The notes under the pieces were generated by a model. That model saw nothing but the letters and a program-made list of their open reading frames with translations, was not told the DNA's origin and ran no database searches. Source: Streptomyces sp. SKN60 (GTDB taxonomy: Bacteria > Actinomycetota > Actinomycetes > Streptomycetales > Streptomycetaceae). From it: a stretch of 64,000 nt of DNA. The stretch spans positions 186,001-250,000 of the forward strand of contig NZ_JAHTMW010000002.1 in NCBI RefSeq assembly GCF_026236535.1, given 5' to 3'. The translations under genes were made by a program, and so were the position numbers. This document shows, one piece after another, positions 62,202 through 64,000 of this stretch (positions are counted from its first letter, which is position 1; the number at the start of each line of letters is the position of its first letter).

Positions 62202-62795
62202 ATGGCCGCCAGCACCGAAACCCTGACCGCAGAGCGCATCCTCGAAGTCACCGAGGAGGTGCTGCGCCGCTACGGCCCGGCGAAGGCGACCGTGGTGGAC
62301 GTGGCCCGCGCCCTCGGCGTGAGCCACGGCAGCGTCTACCGCCACTTCCGTACGAAGGCGGCGCTGCGCGAGGCGGTCACCGAACGCTGGCTGCACCGCA
62401 CGATCACCGCGCTCGAACCGTACGCCGAGGGCGACGGCCCCGCCGACGAGCGGCTGACCGGCTGGCTCACCGCCCTCTTCGCCCTCAAGCGCACGAAGGC
62501 CGGCGGCGACCCGGAGCTGATGGCCACCTTCCAGGTCCTGATCGGCGAGAACAGCGCGGTCGTCGACCGCCACGAACAGCACCTCGTCGACCAGATCGCC
62601 CAGATCCTGGCGTCCGGCGTCCGCGACGACGTCTTCGCCGCCCCGCAGCAGGACCTGGCGACCACGGCCCGCGCCGTCTTCCACGCCACCGACCGCTTCC
62701 ACAACCCGGCCCACGCGGCCGAGTGGGCGTCCCCGGCCAGCGAGGCGGCGTTCGACGCGGTGGTCGCCCTGGTCCAACGCGCGCTGCGGCCCTGA
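62202..62795 (+). CDS. TetR-family repressor
   Basis: A 197-residue regulator. N-terminal helix-turn-helix ERILEVTEEVLRRYGPAKATVVDVARALGVSHGSVYRHFRTKAALREAV (shown in pieces: VVDVARALGVSHGSVYRHF is the HTH). A C-terminal ligand and dimer domain follows. It is translated just downstream of the aldo-keto reductase gene, with a dyad operator overlapping its leader. The ligand is probably the reductase substrate class by inference. A terminator between 62815 and 62853 ends the gene. Confidence 0.92.
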   Translation: MAASTETLTAERILEVTEEVLRRYGPAKATVVDVARALGVSHGSVYRHFRTKAALREAVTERWLHRTITALEPYAEGDGPADERLTGWLTALFALKRTKAGGDPELMATFQVLIGENSAVVDRHEQHLVDQIAQILASGVRDDVFAAPQQDLATTARAVFHATDRFHNPAHAAEWASPASEAAFDAVVALVQRALRP

Positions 62796-62814
62796 CCCGC
62801 GGAGAGACAAGGAG

Positions 62815-62853
62815 AAAGGGGTGCCGGATCCTCGATGGATCCGGCACCCCTTT
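62815..62853. terminator. 17-bp bidirectional terminator
   Basis: AAAGGGGTGCCGGATCC (62815-62831) pairs with GGATCCGGCACCCCTTT (62837-62853) around a five-base loop, with T-rich or A-rich ends. It lies between the plus-strand tetR gene and the minus-strand gene ending at 62879, so it should work in both directions. Confidence 0.9.
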
Positions 62854-62878
62854 CTCGTCCTTCCCGTCCCTCACCCGC

Positions 62879-64000
62879 TCACTCGGAGTCCTCCGGGTAG
62901 TCGCCCGCCTTGTTGTGGAGGCTGGTTGCGATGGTCATGGCCATCTCCCGAAGGGAGGCCCAGGTCTCCTTCTGCCCGTACAGCGGCGGGGAGGAGATCA
63001 GCCCGTCGAGGGCGTGGAGCTGCTCCACGAGGTCCTTCGCATCGGCCAGCGACTCGCCGAGGAGAGTCCTTCGGTGGGCGATCCGCTGGTCCACGGGCAG
63101 CTCGTCCTCACTCCCGTCCGCGCCCTCCTCGAACTGCGTCTCCTCCCCCACGTCGTCCCAGTCGTCGCCCTCCGCGTCGCCGCTCTGATCCCCCCGCTCG
63201 CCGTCCGCGTCGTCGGCGCCGCCCGTCCTTCCGGGCTTCACCCGCTCGGGGAAAGCCGCCGCGACCACGTCCCATTCGAGTAGCGGAACGGGGTCGCCAC
63301 CCTCCCGCAGGATGCGGTCCTCCGCCTCCAGGTCGACGGCGTAGTGCGCGTAGCCCCCCAGGCTGGGCAGCCCCTCCTGCTGGCTCGCGTTCCACGGAAG
63401 GCCGCTGTCCTGGAACCGCTGCGCCGCGAGGCCCAGGGTCCACAGGCCGAGGAGGTTGCCCTCGCGCGCGAGCCCTTCGACGACCTTGTGCGTGTCGCTG
63501 CGCAGGGGCACCTTGCCGTACGCCCGGCGGGCGCCGAGGGCGGAGCCGACGTTCCGGGTCAGGAGCTTGTCCGCGATCAGCGCCGTACCACCTGCCAGGG
63601 CGAGGGTCAGCCGGGCGTTCTGGTCGCCGCCCATCGCGGGTTCCACGAGGGAGGTGAAGTCGTCCGTGACGACGGGCGCCCAGCCGTCCTTCAGCACTTC
63701 CTTGAAGAGGACGCCTCCGTTGGTCCAGGCGTTGCGGGCCTGCGTCGACGCGCCCTTCTTCGTGGCCCGCCACGGCTGGTCGACCATCGGTCCGAGCAGC
63801 GCCGCGAAGCCCTTGTCGGTCATCCGGCGAACACCCTTGATCTCCTTGGCCCGATGGCGCAGGGCGTCGTAGAGCGCGGGTCGCGTCAGGGTGTGCACCA
63901 GCCGGGTGGCCCGCCACAGCCCGGTGGCCGGCAGCTTCGGCTCGTTGTAGACCGAGGGAAGGTCGGCGACCTCCCGGCGTCCGACGGCCAGTTCGTAGAT
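62879..64000 (-). CDS. Unrecognised protein with acidic linker (5' end cut by window)
   Basis: At least 374 codons; the frame is open at the right edge, so the N-terminus is missing. I do not recognise it. Visible parts: IYELAVGRREVADLPSVYNEPKLPATGLWRATRLV at the cut end (in blocks; VYNEPKLP), a helical basic-neutral domain with FAALLGPMVDQPWRATKKGASTQARNAW, VEPAMGGDQNARLTLALAGGTALIADKLL, and a highly acidic linker (GGADDADGERGDQSGDAEGDD, WDDVGEETQFEEGADGSEDE), then a C-terminal helical segment ISSPPLYGQKETWASLREMAMTI. It has no membrane segments or signal. A GTG at 63898 would give a shorter start but homology-like sequence continues upstream. Confidence 0.6.
   Translation of the reverse strand: MYELAVGRREVADLPSVYNEPKLPATGLWRATRLVHTLTRPALYDALRHRAKEIKGVRRMTDKGFAALLGPMVDQPWRATKKGASTQARNAWTNGGVLFKEVLKDGWAPVVTDDFTSLVEPAMGGDQNARLTLALAGGTALIADKLLTRNVGSALGARRAYGKVPLRSDTHKVVEGLAREGNLLGLWTLGLAAQRFQDSGLPWNASQQEGLPSLGGYAHYAVDLEAEDRILREGGDPVPLLEWDVVAAAFPERVKPGRTGGADDADGERGDQSGDAEGDDWDDVGEETQFEEGADGSEDELPVDQRIAHRRTLLGESLADAKDLVEQLHALDGLISSPPLYGQKETWASLREMAMTIATSLHNKAGDYPEDSE

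Overview
The window looks like a piece of a Streptomyces chromosome. GC is very high, with strong G/C bias at third codon positions and many GTG starts with GGAGG-type ribosome binding sites. The gene content fits as well: an HrdA-like sigma factor beside dnaG and dgt, pyruvate phosphate dikinase close to dusB, GlnR-type nitrogen boxes, class F sortase and many secreted Tat/Sec proteins. The set hrdA-dnaG-dgt-nas/nir-ppdK-dusB suggests conserved chromosomal core with accessory insertions, not a plasmid or prophage. No transposase, integrase, CRISPR array or rRNA was seen.

Layout. 1-6.3 kb: a secreted subtilisin-like protease cut by the left edge, an MFS/GNAT pair, and the ohrR-ohr peroxide-defence pair around a 30-bp palindromic operator. 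6.5-9.7 kb: Tat-exported phospholipase C, a small membrane protein and a YihX-like phosphatase. 9.7-17.7 kb: a fructose/levan utilisation island made of an ABC sugar importer plus LacI regulator (minus strand), a PfkB sugar kinase, and a secreted GH32 levanase with nested internal modules. Paired TGTCA-N4-TGACA boxes stand in front of both transcription units. 17.8-21.1 kb: a secreted beta-helix protein, a solitary TerD-fold protein, a CPBP membrane protease, and three tRNA genes. 21.2-26.9 kb: a YtxH-like protein, a xylulokinase-family kinase and a heterodimeric ABC exporter. 26.9-36.3 kb (minus strand): hrdA, dnaG, a ferredoxin-reductase-like flavoprotein, dgt and a membrane-anchored NB-ARC/WD40 STAND protein. 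36.4-49.2 kb: nitrate/nitrite assimilation (sirohydrochlorin chelatase, nasA, an FAD oxidoreductase, nirB, nirD) interleaved with an aquaporin, a SanA-like protein, a CutA-cyclotransferase fusion, a class F sortase with a probable substrate, and a TSUP permease. 49.2-53.7 kb: VOC protein, truncated haemoglobin, a beta-propeller protein, a PhoX-like Tat protein and an ArsR-type regulator. 53.7-54.2 kb: a non-coding, AT-richer stretch with strong hairpins. 54.3-58.6 kb: ppdK and dusB. 58.6-62.8 kb: MmyB-type regulator/DHA2 exporter and aldo-keto reductase/TetR modules, each with visible repeats in the control region. 62.9-64 kb: an unrecognised acidic-linker protein cut by the right edge.

How the genes work together. 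Extracellular levan would be cut by the GH32 enzyme, fructose imported by the ABC system and phosphorylated by the PfkB kinase, with the LacI protein as the likely regulator. Nitrate would be reduced by NasA and nitrite by NirBD, using siroheme whose iron is inserted by the CbiX-like chelatase; GlnR probably controls nirBD. No single striking new system is obvious. The best leads are the Russian-doll GH32 enzyme, the STAND/WD40 protein, the non-canonical sortase pair, the protease leader hairpin that hides its ribosome binding site, and the possible small RNA near 54.1 kb.
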